The notes: generated by a model from the sequence alone, not told the origin. Shown: positions 26,831 through 35,942, counted from the first letter of the stretch. The stretch: DNA of 64,000 bases from an uncultured Pelagibacteraceae bacterium (GCA_902523095.1 CABYYE010000002.1:19958-83957), one strand, 5' to 3'. Numbers and translations: made by a program.

Positions 26831-26837
26831 AAAAAAA

Positions 26838-28130
26838 ATGGCTAATTTTAAACATCCGGAAACTATTGGTTTACACGGTGGAGAATTCAGAAGTGATCCA
26901 GCAACTACAGCCGTAGCAGTTCCTATTTACCAAACTTCTTCTTATCAATTTAAAAATGCTGAAACAGCTGCAAATTTATTTGGTTTGAAAGAATTTGGAA
27001 ACATTTACACAAGGATTATGAATCCTACTTGTGATGTTTTAGAAAAACGAGTGGCAGCTTTAGAAGGTGGAATGGCAGCAGTAGCGGTCGGTTCAGGTCA
27101 AGCAGCATCAGCTTATTGTGTTCTAAATGTTGCTAAAGCAGGTGATAACATTGTTGCCTCTACAGATCTTTACGGAGGCACAGTAAATCTATTTAAAAAT
27201 CAGTTAAGATTGCAAGGTGTTGAAGTGAGGTTTGCAGATCCTGCAGATCCAAAAAACTTTGAAAAATTAACTGATGATAAAACTAGAGCATACTATGGAG
27301 AATCTTGTCCTAATCCATATCTTCGTGTTTTCCCAATCAAAGAAGTTGCAGATATTGGTAGAAAAAAAGGTATTCCTTTGATCATCGATAACACTGCTTC
27401 ACCGGTAATATGCAAACCCTTAGCTCATGGAGCTGCTGTGGTAATGCATTCTTTAACAAAATATATTGGTGGTCACGGTACATCGATCGGTGGAATCATT
27501 GTGGATGGTGGAAACTTCGACTGGACAAAAGATAGAAAAAGACAACCATTAATGAATGAGCCTGATCAAAGTTATAATGGAGCTATATGGGCAGATGCGG
27601 TTCCTCAATTAACTGGAGCTAATATTCCTTTTGCTATCAGAGCAAGAGTGGTTTTACTCAGAGACTTGGGTGCTCCATTAAGTCCTTTCAATGCTTTCCA
27701 GATTATACAAGGTTTGGAAACAGTTGCGCTTAGAATGAAACAACACTGTGTTAATGCAGAGAAAGTTGTTGCTTTCTTAGAAACACAAAAAAAAGTTACT
27801 AATATAATCTACCCTACTAATCATCAAGGTGAGATTAGAGAGAGAGCTAAGAGATACATGCAAGGTGGGTATGGCTCTTTAGTTGGAATGGACGTTGGTA
27901 CAAGAGAAGCAGGTTCTAAATTTATAGATAATTTAAAAATGCTTTATCATGTTGCTAACATAGGTGATGCTAGAAGTTTAGCAATACATCCTGCTACTAC
28001 AACCCATAGTCAGCTTAATGATGAAGAATTACTAGCTGCTGGCGTTACACCAGGTTATGTAAGACTTTCAATTGGTATTGAACATCCAGACGATATCATT
28101 GCTGATATTAAACAAGCATTAGCTGCTTAA
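26838..28130 (+). CDS. metY: O-acetylhomoserine sulfhydrylase
   Basis: 430-aa PLP enzyme of the Cys/Met metabolism family. Lys208 in VMHSLTKYIGGHGTS is the PLP lysine; YGGTVNLFKNQL and SGQAASAYCVLN are family motifs. It joins O-acetylhomoserine with sulfide or methanethiol to give homocysteine or methionine. Start at 26838 is set by the AAGGAG at 26825; the frame extends in-frame to a TTG at 26793, but that lies inside the SAM-V aptamer. Expression is under dual SAM control (SAM-II plus SAM-V). Confidence 0.95.
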   Translation: MANFKHPETIGLHGGEFRSDPATTAVAVPIYQTSSYQFKNAETAANLFGLKEFGNIYTRIMNPTCDVLEKRVAALEGGMAAVAVGSGQAASAYCVLNVAKAGDNIVASTDLYGGTVNLFKNQLRLQGVEVRFADPADPKNFEKLTDDKTRAYYGESCPNPYLRVFPIKEVADIGRKKGIPLIIDNTASPVICKPLAHGAAVVMHSLTKYIGGHGTSIGGIIVDGGNFDWTKDRKRQPLMNEPDQSYNGAIWADAVPQLTGANIPFAIRARVVLLRDLGAPLSPFNAFQIIQGLETVALRMKQHCVNAEKVVAFLETQKKVTNIIYPTNHQGEIRERAKRYMQGGYGSLVGMDVGTREAGSKFIDNLKMLYHVANIGDARSLAIHPATTTHSQLNDEELLAAGVTPGYVRLSIGIEHPDDIIADIKQALAA

Positions 28131-28138
28131 TAATTAAT

Positions 28139-28636
28139 TTATGGCCTCGATTTATTTGATTGAGGCCATGAATCTTCCTTGTTTTTAATTTTATTTTGAA
28201 AAGCTATTGCAAGTTTTCTAGGAGATTCTTTTTTTTTAAAAAAACTTATTAACAAATCATTTTCTTTATTTGAAACTACATCAGTAGTTTTTGGATATTT
28301 CTTAGAAATTTCTAATACTTTCTCTTTTGCGGCTGTATTAACTAAAGACATTTGTTTTTTAGCAATTGTACAAAATTCTGATCTTGTACTCTCAATAAAA
28401 GAAAAGCACGTCTCTTTCTTTTTTTCAGGATTTTTTTCTTCTGCATATGAAAGTACGTGGCCTAAAGGAGTTTTTCCTGTATGTTGCTTAACTCCATAAC
28501 TTATTACTGAATTTAAGGATGATTGAAACATTTTACCACTAGATGCCCCTCCAACTGAACTCCCCAATAAAGCAACGGACTCTGCGCATCCATTAAGTAA
28601 AAATATGGTTAATAATAAAAAAGATACTTTTTTCAT
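28139..28636 (-). CDS. Small lipoprotein, paralogue A
   Basis: 165 aa. It begins MKKVSFLLLTIFLLNGC, a lipoprotein signal with lipobox LNGC at Cys17, followed by AESVALLGSSVGGASSGK, a Gly/Ser-rich segment. The pattern VALLG-GASSGK-SSLNS-ISYGVK-TGKTPLGHV-YAE-NPE-C-F recurs in the neighbouring paralogue at 28766. The C-terminal 60 residues are unique, Lys-rich and hydrophilic. Family not recognised. Location (inner or outer membrane) and function unknown. Confidence 0.65.
   Translation of the reverse strand: MKKVSFLLLTIFLLNGCAESVALLGSSVGGASSGKMFQSSLNSVISYGVKQHTGKTPLGHVLSYAEEKNPEKKKETCFSFIESTRSEFCTIAKKQMSLVNTAAKEKVLEISKKYPKTTDVVSNKENDLLISFFKKKESPRKLAIAFQNKIKNKEDSWPQSNKSRP
28141..28169 (+). terminator. 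Hairpin after metY, overlapping the lipoprotein stop region
   Basis: ATGGCCTCGAT (28141-28151) pairs with ATTGAGGCCAT (28159-28169) with one G-U pair and a 7-nt loop. It lies 10 nt past the metY stop. The T-rich tail begins several bases later (CTTCCTTGTTTTTAATTTT), so termination efficiency is uncertain. The same bases encode the last residues and stop of the convergent lipoprotein gene. Confidence 0.5.
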
Positions 28637-28765
28637 AATTTGTAAGCTTGCTTTGTTTGTTTTCGTATAACTGCTTCTTATGTAAATAAAAGATAATTGT
28701 AAGAGTAAAAACTTTTATTAACACAACTCAAGGTAGTTAATATTTAAGTTTTTCTAAAGGGATGG

Positions 28766-29089
28766 TTAATTTAGGAATTTAACTTTTGATTTCGTTAAAA
28801 TTAGTCGTTTTTTTACAATTTCACAAATTTCTGAATTAGTTTTTTCAAGAAATGATAAACATGACTTATCCTCTCTCTCAGGATTTATTTTTTCAGCATA
28901 AGCTTTAACGTGCTCTAAAGGACCTTTGCCGGTTTGCTTTTTGACACCATAACTTATTGCAGAATTAAAAGAAGATTGAATTATTTTTCCGTTTGATGCT
29001 CCACTAACAGAGGTACCAAGTAATGCGACGGATTCCGCACAACCATTAAGTAACAACATTGTTGTTAATAAAACAAAAATTTTTCTCAT
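28766..29089 (-). CDS. Small lipoprotein, paralogue B (shorter)
   Basis: 107 aa; MRKIFVLLTTMLLLNGC gives a lipobox at Cys17. Its first 90 residues are clearly related to paralogue A (AESVALLGTSVSGASNGK, then ISYGVKKQTGKGPLEHVKAY), with two conserved Cys near the C-terminus. It lacks the C-terminal extension of A. Tandem duplication with divergence or 3' loss is the simplest explanation. The 129-bp gap between the two copies shows no further gene. Confidence 0.65.
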   Translation of the reverse strand: MRKIFVLLTTMLLLNGCAESVALLGTSVSGASNGKIIQSSFNSAISYGVKKQTGKGPLEHVKAYAEKINPEREDKSCLSFLEKTNSEICEIVKKRLILTKSKVKFLN

Positions 29090-29191
29090 ACTTCCCTCTT
29101 ATTTAATTAGAAGTTATTGAATTTATATAAATATAAATACAATCACTCCGTTCATAATGAGTATATCAAATACAACCTATAATGGAAGAGT

Positions 29192-30142
29192 TTACGAGAG
29201 CAGTCTTAATGGCTTATTATCTAAGCATCCTTCAAGATTTTCTATCATTTGGGTATAAAACTTTGAATAATTTTCTGCAGTAACGAATCCTATATGAGGC
29301 AATAAAAGAGCGTTCGGAAGAAATCTTAATTTATGATCTTGAGGAAGAGGTTCCTTAGCATAAACATCAAGACCAGCTCCTGCAATTTTTTCCTCTTTGA
29401 GAGCTTCAATTAAATCATCTTCATTAATAATTTGACCACGTGAAGTGTTTATTAAGAACGATGATTTTTTCATCAATTCAAATTCTTTTTTTGTAATTAA
29501 ATTTTTATATCTGTTTCCGAATACTAAATGTATTGAAATAATATCAGCTGTTTTTAGTAAATCTTCTTTGCTCATTGGTAAAACTCCAGTCTTATTAGCA
29601 TGAGATAAATCTAAATTTTCACTCCATGCACAAACTTCCATTCCAAATGCTTTTGCAATTTTTGCAACCTGAGTTCCTATTTTTCCAAGTCCTATTAACC
29701 CTAATAATTTACCTTTTAACTCATACCCTAATGTCGATTGCCAATATCCTTGGAACATATTGTCTAACTCTTGCTTCATATTTCTCAAAAGGCCTAGTAT
29801 CAAAGCCCAAGTAACTTCAGCTGCTGGATTGGGATTAATCTCTGTTCCACATACTAAGATTTTATTTTCTTTAGCAGTCTTTAAATCAATTGCATGGTTT
29901 CGCATACCAGATGTCATGATATATTTTAAGTTAGGAAGAGCGGTTATTAAAGATTTTGTGATAGGAGTTCTTTCTCTCATTATAAATAGAACGTCTAAAT
30001 TTTCTAAAGCTACTATTGCTTCATTTTCAGAAGAAAAAGGTTCATTAAAAATTTTGAATTCATATTTTCCTTTAAATTTTTCAATATCAATTATTTGATT
30101 AAATACTCCTTGATAATCATCTAAAACTCCTACTTTAAGCAT
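29192..30142 (-). CDS. D-2-hydroxyacid dehydrogenase (NAD-binding)
   Basis: 316 aa. The NAD fold GLIGLGKIGTQVAKIAKAFG is followed by the catalytic Arg in NTSRGQIINEDDL, Glu in AKEPLPQDH and His in LLPHIGFVT, the complete triad of the family. Such enzymes interconvert 2-oxoacids and D-2-hydroxyacids (glycerate, lactate or glyoxylate type). It overlaps the EamA gene by 8 nt and is the third of a dadA-eamA-dehydrogenase set, suggesting breakdown of a D-amino or 2-oxo acid. Confidence 0.85.
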   Translation of the reverse strand: MLKVGVLDDYQGVFNQIIDIEKFKGKYEFKIFNEPFSSENEAIVALENLDVLFIMRERTPITKSLITALPNLKYIMTSGMRNHAIDLKTAKENKILVCGTEINPNPAAEVTWALILGLLRNMKQELDNMFQGYWQSTLGYELKGKLLGLIGLGKIGTQVAKIAKAFGMEVCAWSENLDLSHANKTGVLPMSKEDLLKTADIISIHLVFGNRYKNLITKKEFELMKKSSFLINTSRGQIINEDDLIEALKEEKIAGAGLDVYAKEPLPQDHKLRFLPNALLLPHIGFVTAENYSKFYTQMIENLEGCLDNKPLRLLS

Positions 30143-31028
30143 TTATTTTCCTATTAGATAAATAAATTCCAGTCAATATAAAACAAGCTCCAGTAAAATG
30201 GTATAATTCAAATTTTTCTTTAAAGATTATGATCGCCATGACTGCACTAAATAAAGGCATCAATTGAACAAACATGGTAGATCTATTTGGACCAATGATC
30301 TGAACACCTTTTTGCCAGCAGTAATAAGCAGCAATAGCTGGAAACACAACCACATAAAAAAGAATCAAAAAAAATGCTTTGTTTAAATTTAGTTCTAGAC
30401 CAATAGATTTTTCATAAAAAAATTGAGGTATCAAAAAAAGTATCCCAACAGAAACCATTAGCTGAATTAAAGTAAACTGTGAAAATTTAAATTTATGTTT
30501 TTTAAGTAAAGTAGTATAAAGAGACCACGTAACTACACAAACTAGCATCCATAAGTCACCTTTGTTAAAACTTAAAGAAATAATTTTTTGAATATCACCG
30601 TTGGAAATGATTGATCCAATTCCTATAATTGACAACAACAGTCCAAGAATTTGAAAAATATTTGTATTTTCAATTTTCATTAAAGACGAAAGCACAATTG
30701 TTGCTGCAGGGATAGCAGCTAACATTAGAACTGCATTTATTACTTGTGTATAATTTAGTGCAAAATAAACAACAGAGTTAAAAGTACTTATTGTAATTAC
30801 TCCCATGAAGCTGATAACAAGCCAATTTTTTTTTATATAAGGTAAATTGTTGTAAATTTCTTTATAGGTAAAAGGTATTAATATAAACCAAACTGAAATC
30901 CATCTAAAAACATTTAAAGTTAGTGGAGGAATTTCAAATAATGTTGCGAACTTTCCAACAATAAAATTACCTGACCAAAACAATGCTGCTAGCACAAGAA
31001 ATAAGTAAGCTAAATAATTTTTTGACAA
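30135..31028 (-). CDS. EamA/DMT-family transporter
   Basis: 297 aa, ten membrane segments in two EamA repeats, with AALFWSGNFIVGKFATLFEI and the repeat-two end AVMAIIIFKEKFELYHFTGA typical of the family. It is only distantly similar to the other EamA gene at 20501. It overlaps the dehydrogenase gene by 8 nt and lies 8 nt after the DadA-like gene, so it probably moves a compound related to their substrates. Substrate not known. Confidence 0.83.
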   Translation of the reverse strand: MSKNYLAYLFLVLAALFWSGNFIVGKFATLFEIPPLTLNVFRWISVWFILIPFTYKEIYNNLPYIKKNWLVISFMGVITISTFNSVVYFALNYTQVINAVLMLAAIPAATIVLSSLMKIENTNIFQILGLLLSIIGIGSIISNGDIQKIISLSFNKGDLWMLVCVVTWSLYTTLLKKHKFKFSQFTLIQLMVSVGILFLIPQFFYEKSIGLELNLNKAFFLILFYVVVFPAIAAYYCWQKGVQIIGPNRSTMFVQLMPLFSAVMAIIIFKEKFELYHFTGACFILTGIYLSNRKINA

Positions 31029-31036
31029 AAAAACTC

Positions 31037-32296
31037 CTAGTTAAATCTTTTTGAACTGTATGCAGACAAATCTAAATTAGTTTTTTCCTCTGCTACTATT
31101 CCACATATTATCTTGCCTGTTACAGCTCCTAAAGTCCACCCTAAATGATCATGCCCAAAGGCGTAAATAATATTTTTATTTTTAAGTGACGGTCCCAAAA
31201 TAGGAAGAAAGTCTGGAAGCGAAGGTCTGAAACCTAGCCACTCATCATGATGTTCTTTAAGTTGAGGAAGAAATTCTCTTGCGCTTTTAACAATATAATC
31301 AATTCTTTTTTTAGAAGGAGGATTCTTAAGACCTCCTAATTCGACAGTACCAACTGCTCTCAATCCCTGGTTCATAGGAGACAAACCAAACCCTCTATCC
31401 AGACAAATCACAGGCCTAGAAATTAATTTATTCATCCCTTTAAAGTGCACATGATATCCTCTTTCTGTATCTAAAGGTATGTTTTCACCCAGTTGATCAG
31501 TAAGTTTTTTCGAGTATGCGCCTGCTGCTACAACAATCTTTTCAAAACTATATCTTTCTTTTTCTGAATTAAGTATTGCTTTATTTTCATCAGTTTGTTT
31601 TAAGCTTATTATGTTATCTTGTATGAATTTACCTCCTTTATTAAGAAATAATCTAAAAATTTTTTTCAGAATGGCATGTGGATCTCTAGCAAACATACAG
31701 TTTTCATACAAAATACCACCATCAAATATTGGCTTTAAATTTGGTTCTAAATCTAAAATTTCTTTTTGTGATAAAATTTTTTGATTTATGCCTAAATCGT
31801 TTCTAACTTTTATTTCTAATTTCCTGCTTTTTAAATTTTTATTAGACCAAACATAAATTATACCTTTTTTGTCAACTAAATTAGTTGTATCGATTTCTTT
31901 GAAAATTTCTTCATATGATTGATCTGCTGAGCGACAAATTTGATTCATGTACTTTGCAGTATGTAACATAGATCTACTATTACAATTTTTAATATAATTA
32001 GTTAACCAAGGAACTAGCTTAAAGATATAATTCCATTTTATTGCTAGAGGTCCATACGAACTAAAAAGCATTTTAGGTACATCTTTAAGAATATCTGGTC
32101 TATTAAATTTTAAAACTGCATAAGGTGAAAAATGGCCAGCGTTACCATATGATGCAGGTTTAAAATTTTCAGACAAAGGATCGTGTTTATCGAAGATAGT
32201 GACTGGAATTCCCTTTTTAATTAATTGTAGTCCTGTACACACGCCCTGTATACCAGACCCGACTATACCAACTGAACTACATTTATATTTTTCCAT
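31037..32296 (-). CDS. DadA-like FAD-dependent D-amino acid oxidase/dehydrogenase
   Basis: 419 aa. The FAD fold GIVGSGIQGVCTGLQLIKKG is followed by VTIFDKHDP; the C-terminal GHDHLGWTLGAVTGKIICGI flavin-binding segment is as in DadA. Such enzymes oxidise D-amino acids (for example D-alanine) or related amines at the membrane side of the cytoplasm, passing electrons to quinone. Position before an EamA transporter and a 2-hydroxyacid dehydrogenase suggests a small catabolic cassette. Exact substrate uncertain. Confidence 0.8.
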   Translation of the reverse strand: MEKYKCSSVGIVGSGIQGVCTGLQLIKKGIPVTIFDKHDPLSENFKPASYGNAGHFSPYAVLKFNRPDILKDVPKMLFSSYGPLAIKWNYIFKLVPWLTNYIKNCNSRSMLHTAKYMNQICRSADQSYEEIFKEIDTTNLVDKKGIIYVWSNKNLKSRKLEIKVRNDLGINQKILSQKEILDLEPNLKPIFDGGILYENCMFARDPHAILKKIFRLFLNKGGKFIQDNIISLKQTDENKAILNSEKERYSFEKIVVAAGAYSKKLTDQLGENIPLDTERGYHVHFKGMNKLISRPVICLDRGFGLSPMNQGLRAVGTVELGGLKNPPSKKRIDYIVKSAREFLPQLKEHHDEWLGFRPSLPDFLPILGPSLKNKNIIYAFGHDHLGWTLGAVTGKIICGIVAEEKTNLDLSAYSSKRFN

Positions 32297-32340
32297 ATTA
32301 AATTTATAATGGAAATTTGAATATTTAGTAGTGCGGTAGA

Positions 32341-32802
32341 TTAAGCTAGTACTTCTGAATCTTTGTTAACAACGGTTTCTGGTTGTTCGTTTTCCTTAGA
32401 TTTTTTCTCATCTTTTGACTTACTGAATAAGAAGTCTGCTGAAAGTTTAGATTTTGAGCCATGAGTTTTTTTAATATAACCATCGATATCAGCTCCATTT
32501 TCTGTTTTTAGATTATTTCCAAATTCTATATCTCCTTTTACTGTACCAGTATTACCTACTACTACATCATCACCTGAAATTTTCCCATCCATATGACCAT
32601 GAATTTCTACGTGATCAGCTTCGATTGAACCTGTGATTGAACCTGTTTCTCTAACTATAATTTCTTTTGAATAAACTGGTCCTTTGACTAACCCTGCAAT
32701 ATCTATGGCTCCTGAGCTATTTATAGTCCCCTCAATACTTACTGTTTCACTTATTAAAGATCTTTCAGAGTCTTTAAGTTTATTTTTTTTATCACCGAAC
32801 AT
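32341..32802 (-). CDS. Bactofilin-family cytoskeletal protein
   Basis: 153 aa. The central part (about 20-115) is a bactofilin (DUF583) beta-helix with short repeats such as GTINSSGAIDIAGLVKGPVY, then VEIHGHMDGKISGDDVVVGN. The N-terminal LIS start and C-terminal acidic, Lys/Ser-rich tail are disordered-looking. Bactofilins polymerise without nucleotide and place wall enzymes. It directly follows the mre-mrdA-rodA genes, so a role in cell shape is likely. Confidence 0.85.
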   Translation of the reverse strand: MFGDKKNKLKDSERSLISETVSIEGTINSSGAIDIAGLVKGPVYSKEIIVRETGSITGSIEADHVEIHGHMDGKISGDDVVVGNTGTVKGDIEFGNNLKTENGADIDGYIKKTHGSKSKLSADFLFSKSKDEKKSKENEQPETVVNKDSEVLA

Positions 32803-32883
32803 ATAATTTTATATAATTTAATCATCTATCGGCAATATTAACAAGTATTATTTAAATAAATATTCTGATCAATATAGGTTTTT

Positions 32884-34008
32884 TTAATTAACCGGGGTAT
32901 CTTTGTATACTTTACAAGACATAGCAATGCCTAGTCCTAGCATTATCGCCATCATTGATGAACCGCCATATGACATTATAGGAAGTGGAGATCCAACTAT
33001 TGGAAGCAATCCTAGAACCATTCCCATATTTACGACTACATATACAAAAAAAGCTGAAGCAAAACTGTAGCAATAAAGCTTTCCAAAATTACTTCTCGTA
33101 ATATTTCCTATTTTGACTATTCTAGATACAATAATGCCATAAAGTATTAAGATTATTAATGATCCAAAAAAACCAAATTCTTCTGAAAATAATGTAAAGA
33201 TAAAGTCTGTGTGTTTCTCAGGTAAATAATCTAAATAACTCTGAGATCCATTAAGAAAACCTTTTCCAAAAAGGCCTCCTGATCCAATAGCTATTTTTGA
33301 TTGTATTATTTGATAACCAGCTCCTAAAGGGTCTTTCTCTGGGTTTAAGAAAGTAAGAATTCTAGATTTTTGATAAGGTTTAAGAAAAGAGATGGCAACA
33401 GGCAAAAATGAAATAAATAAAAGCGAAGCATAAATAAAAAATTTTGGTCTCACGCCTGCAAGCCAAGCTACAATTATACCGCCAGCACCAATTAAAATAG
33501 AAGTTCCTAAATCTGGTTGCATGATTACTAATAAAACAGGAGAGACTAAAGCTACTATTGGTAAAAATAAAAATTTAATCTTATTTACATTTTCTAATGA
33601 GACTCGATGATAATATTTTGCTAAAAATAATATTAAGCCTACCTTCATTAATTCTGACGGTTGTAAATTCATAAAATAAAAATTTAACCATCGTTTTGAT
33701 CCAGAAGATGTTAAACCAAAGTATTTTACTCCTATAAGTAAAATAAAAAAAATTAAATAGATTAAATAACTTGTGCTATGCCAAAGTCTTATTTGAACAA
33801 AAGATATAATAAAAAACATTAAAAAAAATATACAGAATCTTAAAATATGACTTTTTGTATGATACTTAAATTCTCCTCCATCTGTAGAATACATAGCGAA
33901 CATACTTATTATTCCCAGAATTAAAATTGAAAATACTAATATATAGTCGATTGAAATTAATTTATCTCGAAAAGTTAATGATGATTGAATAGATCTTGGT
34001 TGAAACAT
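32884..34008 (-). CDS. rodA: Rod-shape SEDS glycosyltransferase RodA
   Basis: 374-aa SEDS protein with ten or so membrane segments. VVAFVQ-type core motifs are visible as QPDLGTSILIGAGGIIVAWL with the catalytic Asp, and KHTDFIFTLFSEEFGFFGSL. It polymerises lipid II glycan strands for side-wall growth with the PBP2 encoded upstream; the start overlaps the mrdA stop by 1 nt. Confidence 0.92.
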   Translation of the reverse strand: MFQPRSIQSSLTFRDKLISIDYILVFSILILGIISMFAMYSTDGGEFKYHTKSHILRFCIFFLMFFIISFVQIRLWHSTSYLIYLIFFILLIGVKYFGLTSSGSKRWLNFYFMNLQPSELMKVGLILFLAKYYHRVSLENVNKIKFLFLPIVALVSPVLLVIMQPDLGTSILIGAGGIIVAWLAGVRPKFFIYASLLFISFLPVAISFLKPYQKSRILTFLNPEKDPLGAGYQIIQSKIAIGSGGLFGKGFLNGSQSYLDYLPEKHTDFIFTLFSEEFGFFGSLIILILYGIIVSRIVKIGNITRSNFGKLYCYSFASAFFVYVVVNMGMVLGLLPIVGSPLPIMSYGGSSMMAIMLGLGIAMSCKVYKDTPVN

Positions 34009-35942
34009 TATGTGCTCTCGCTGTATGAATTTTTAAAAGAATTTCTTAAACTGTCTCTTTCAATAACTTTTTTAATAACTTTTTGAGCAATCGGTGCCGC
34101 TGACTTACTTCCTGATCCGCCGTGTTCAACAACAACACTAATTGCATATTTTGGATCACTAACTGGCGCGAAAGCAACAAATAAAGCATGATCTCGATCT
34201 TCGTATTTTAAACTCTCTTGTTTTACTTCTGCTTCACGCTGAGCTTCGGTAAATCTTTTAATTTGAGAGGAACCTGTTTTTCCTGCAAACATAAATTTTT
34301 TATTTTCTAATCTAGATCCATAAGATGTACCTCCAGGCTCATTTGAAGAAGAATACATAGCGTCTTTAACAATTTTTATATTTTCTTGATTTCTAAATAA
34401 AGGTTTTAAATCAAAATTAGATACTAATAAATCATCTGTAAGTGGTTGATCTGGATTTTTATTTTTAAAATCAAGATAATCTTTTAAATTATTTTTATCT
34501 TTATCATATATTATTCTAGGATTTATTTTAAAGCCTCCATTAGCTATTTGTGCAGTCATTAAACACAATTGAATTGGAGTGCTTTGAAAGTACCCTTGTC
34601 CTATTCCAGAGTGCAATGTTTCTCCTAAATACCAATTTTGTCCTATATATTTTTTTTTCCAGGATGTGCTTGGAACTACTCCAGGTCTTTCCTCTGAAAA
34701 ATTAGGTAATACCTTTTTTCCTAATCCAAATTTTTTTGCAGTTTCAGATAATCTATCTACTCCAAGTTTTCGAGCAATTTCATAAAAATAAACATCGCAT
34801 GATCTTTTGATAGCTGACCTCATGTTCATTGTTCCATGACCCTTTTTTTTCCAACAATGAAATTTTTCTCCAAATAGTTCAATTTTACCGGTACACTTTA
34901 CGGTATTTAAAGGTCTTACTATATTATTTTCTAAGGCGCTTAACGCAACAATCGTCTTAATAGTTGATCCAGGTGGATACAGACCTGAAATCGCTTTGTT
35001 GATTAAAGGTTTTCTTTTATTTTTGATAAGACTTTGCCAATACGTTTTATCTATTCCATGTACAAATGCATTAGGGTCATATGCGGGAGAGGAAACTAGA
35101 GAAATTATATCTCCATTGTAAATATCCATTACACATACTGAAGCAGCCTTATCTTTAATTATTTCAGAAGAAAATTTTTGTACCTCTAAATCAAGCGTAG
35201 TTTTAAAACTTTTTCCTGCTTGACCCTGATCAACTTGTATTTGTTTTATTCTTTTTCCAAAAGCGTTTACTTCATATCTTTGAAATCCTACTTTACCAAT
35301 GATTTTCTCATCTAAGTAACGCTCTAAACCTGTTTTTCCTACCGCTATACCTGGAACTGACATATCTTTTAAATATGTCTTATCTTTTAAATCTTTTGCG
35401 CTTACTTGAGATACATAGCCCATTATATGAGCTGAAGAAGTATCGTTATATATTCTAGCAATTGAAACTATAGGTTCTACTCCTTGCATTTCATGCAAAA
35501 ATAAATTTATTCTCGAAAATTCTGACCAATTAAGATTATCTGATATGATTATTGGCTCCCATGGTTTTTGTTTTGCAATTTTTCTTTTTAAAGAAAAAAT
35601 TTTCTTTTCAGTAATATTTAAAATTGATTTTAATCTAAAAAATACCTCTTCTATATTCTGTGTATTTTCTGGTATTAGATGTATTTGATAAACTTGCCTA
35701 TTAGATGCTAGTTCATTATCAAAATAATCTTTAATTACTCCTCTTTCAGGGGCAAGTTTCCATTCCCTAAATCTATTTTTATCCGATAAAGTTTTGTATT
35801 TTCTACTTTCATTGATTTGTAGAGAAATTAATCTACTTAAAACTCCTACAACTACTATGGCTTTACCAACGCTTAACAAAAACATTCTTCTGCTAATTAG
35901 CTTTGACTTTATGACTGTGTTACCCGAATTAGAATTAAACAT
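34008..35942 (-). CDS. mrdA: Penicillin-binding protein 2 (class B transpeptidase)
   Basis: 644 aa. A membrane anchor (about 22-42) is followed by the dimerisation domain and the transpeptidase with S326-x-x-K329 (PPGSTIK), S-C-D in KRSCDVYFYEIA and KTG in AGKTGSSQ. It cross-links side-wall peptidoglycan with RodA. The RR just before the anchor is typical of this family in alphaproteobacteria and need not mean Tat export. It overlaps mreD by 8 nt. Confidence 0.93.
   Translation of the reverse strand: MFNSNSGNTVIKSKLISRRMFLLSVGKAIVVVGVLSRLISLQINESRKYKTLSDKNRFREWKLAPERGVIKDYFDNELASNRQVYQIHLIPENTQNIEEVFFRLKSILNITEKKIFSLKRKIAKQKPWEPIIISDNLNWSEFSRINLFLHEMQGVEPIVSIARIYNDTSSAHIMGYVSQVSAKDLKDKTYLKDMSVPGIAVGKTGLERYLDEKIIGKVGFQRYEVNAFGKRIKQIQVDQGQAGKSFKTTLDLEVQKFSSEIIKDKAASVCVMDIYNGDIISLVSSPAYDPNAFVHGIDKTYWQSLIKNKRKPLINKAISGLYPPGSTIKTIVALSALENNIVRPLNTVKCTGKIELFGEKFHCWKKKGHGTMNMRSAIKRSCDVYFYEIARKLGVDRLSETAKKFGLGKKVLPNFSEERPGVVPSTSWKKKYIGQNWYLGETLHSGIGQGYFQSTPIQLCLMTAQIANGGFKINPRIIYDKDKNNLKDYLDFKNKNPDQPLTDDLLVSNFDLKPLFRNQENIKIVKDAMYSSSNEPGGTSYGSRLENKKFMFAGKTGSSQIKRFTEAQREAEVKQESLKYEDRDHALFVAFAPVSDPKYAISVVVEHGGSGSKSAAPIAQKVIKKVIERDSLRNSFKNSYSEST

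Noticed and set aside
26793..26837. Upstream in-frame start for metY at TTG 26793
   Set aside because: It lies inside the SAM-V aptamer and has no Shine-Dalgarno; the AAGGAG at 26825 fits ATG 26838.
35860..35895. Tat signal on PBP2 (SRRMFLLS)
   Set aside because: Such RR words precede the membrane anchor in many alphaproteobacterial PBP2 proteins; the segment is an anchor with no cleavage site.
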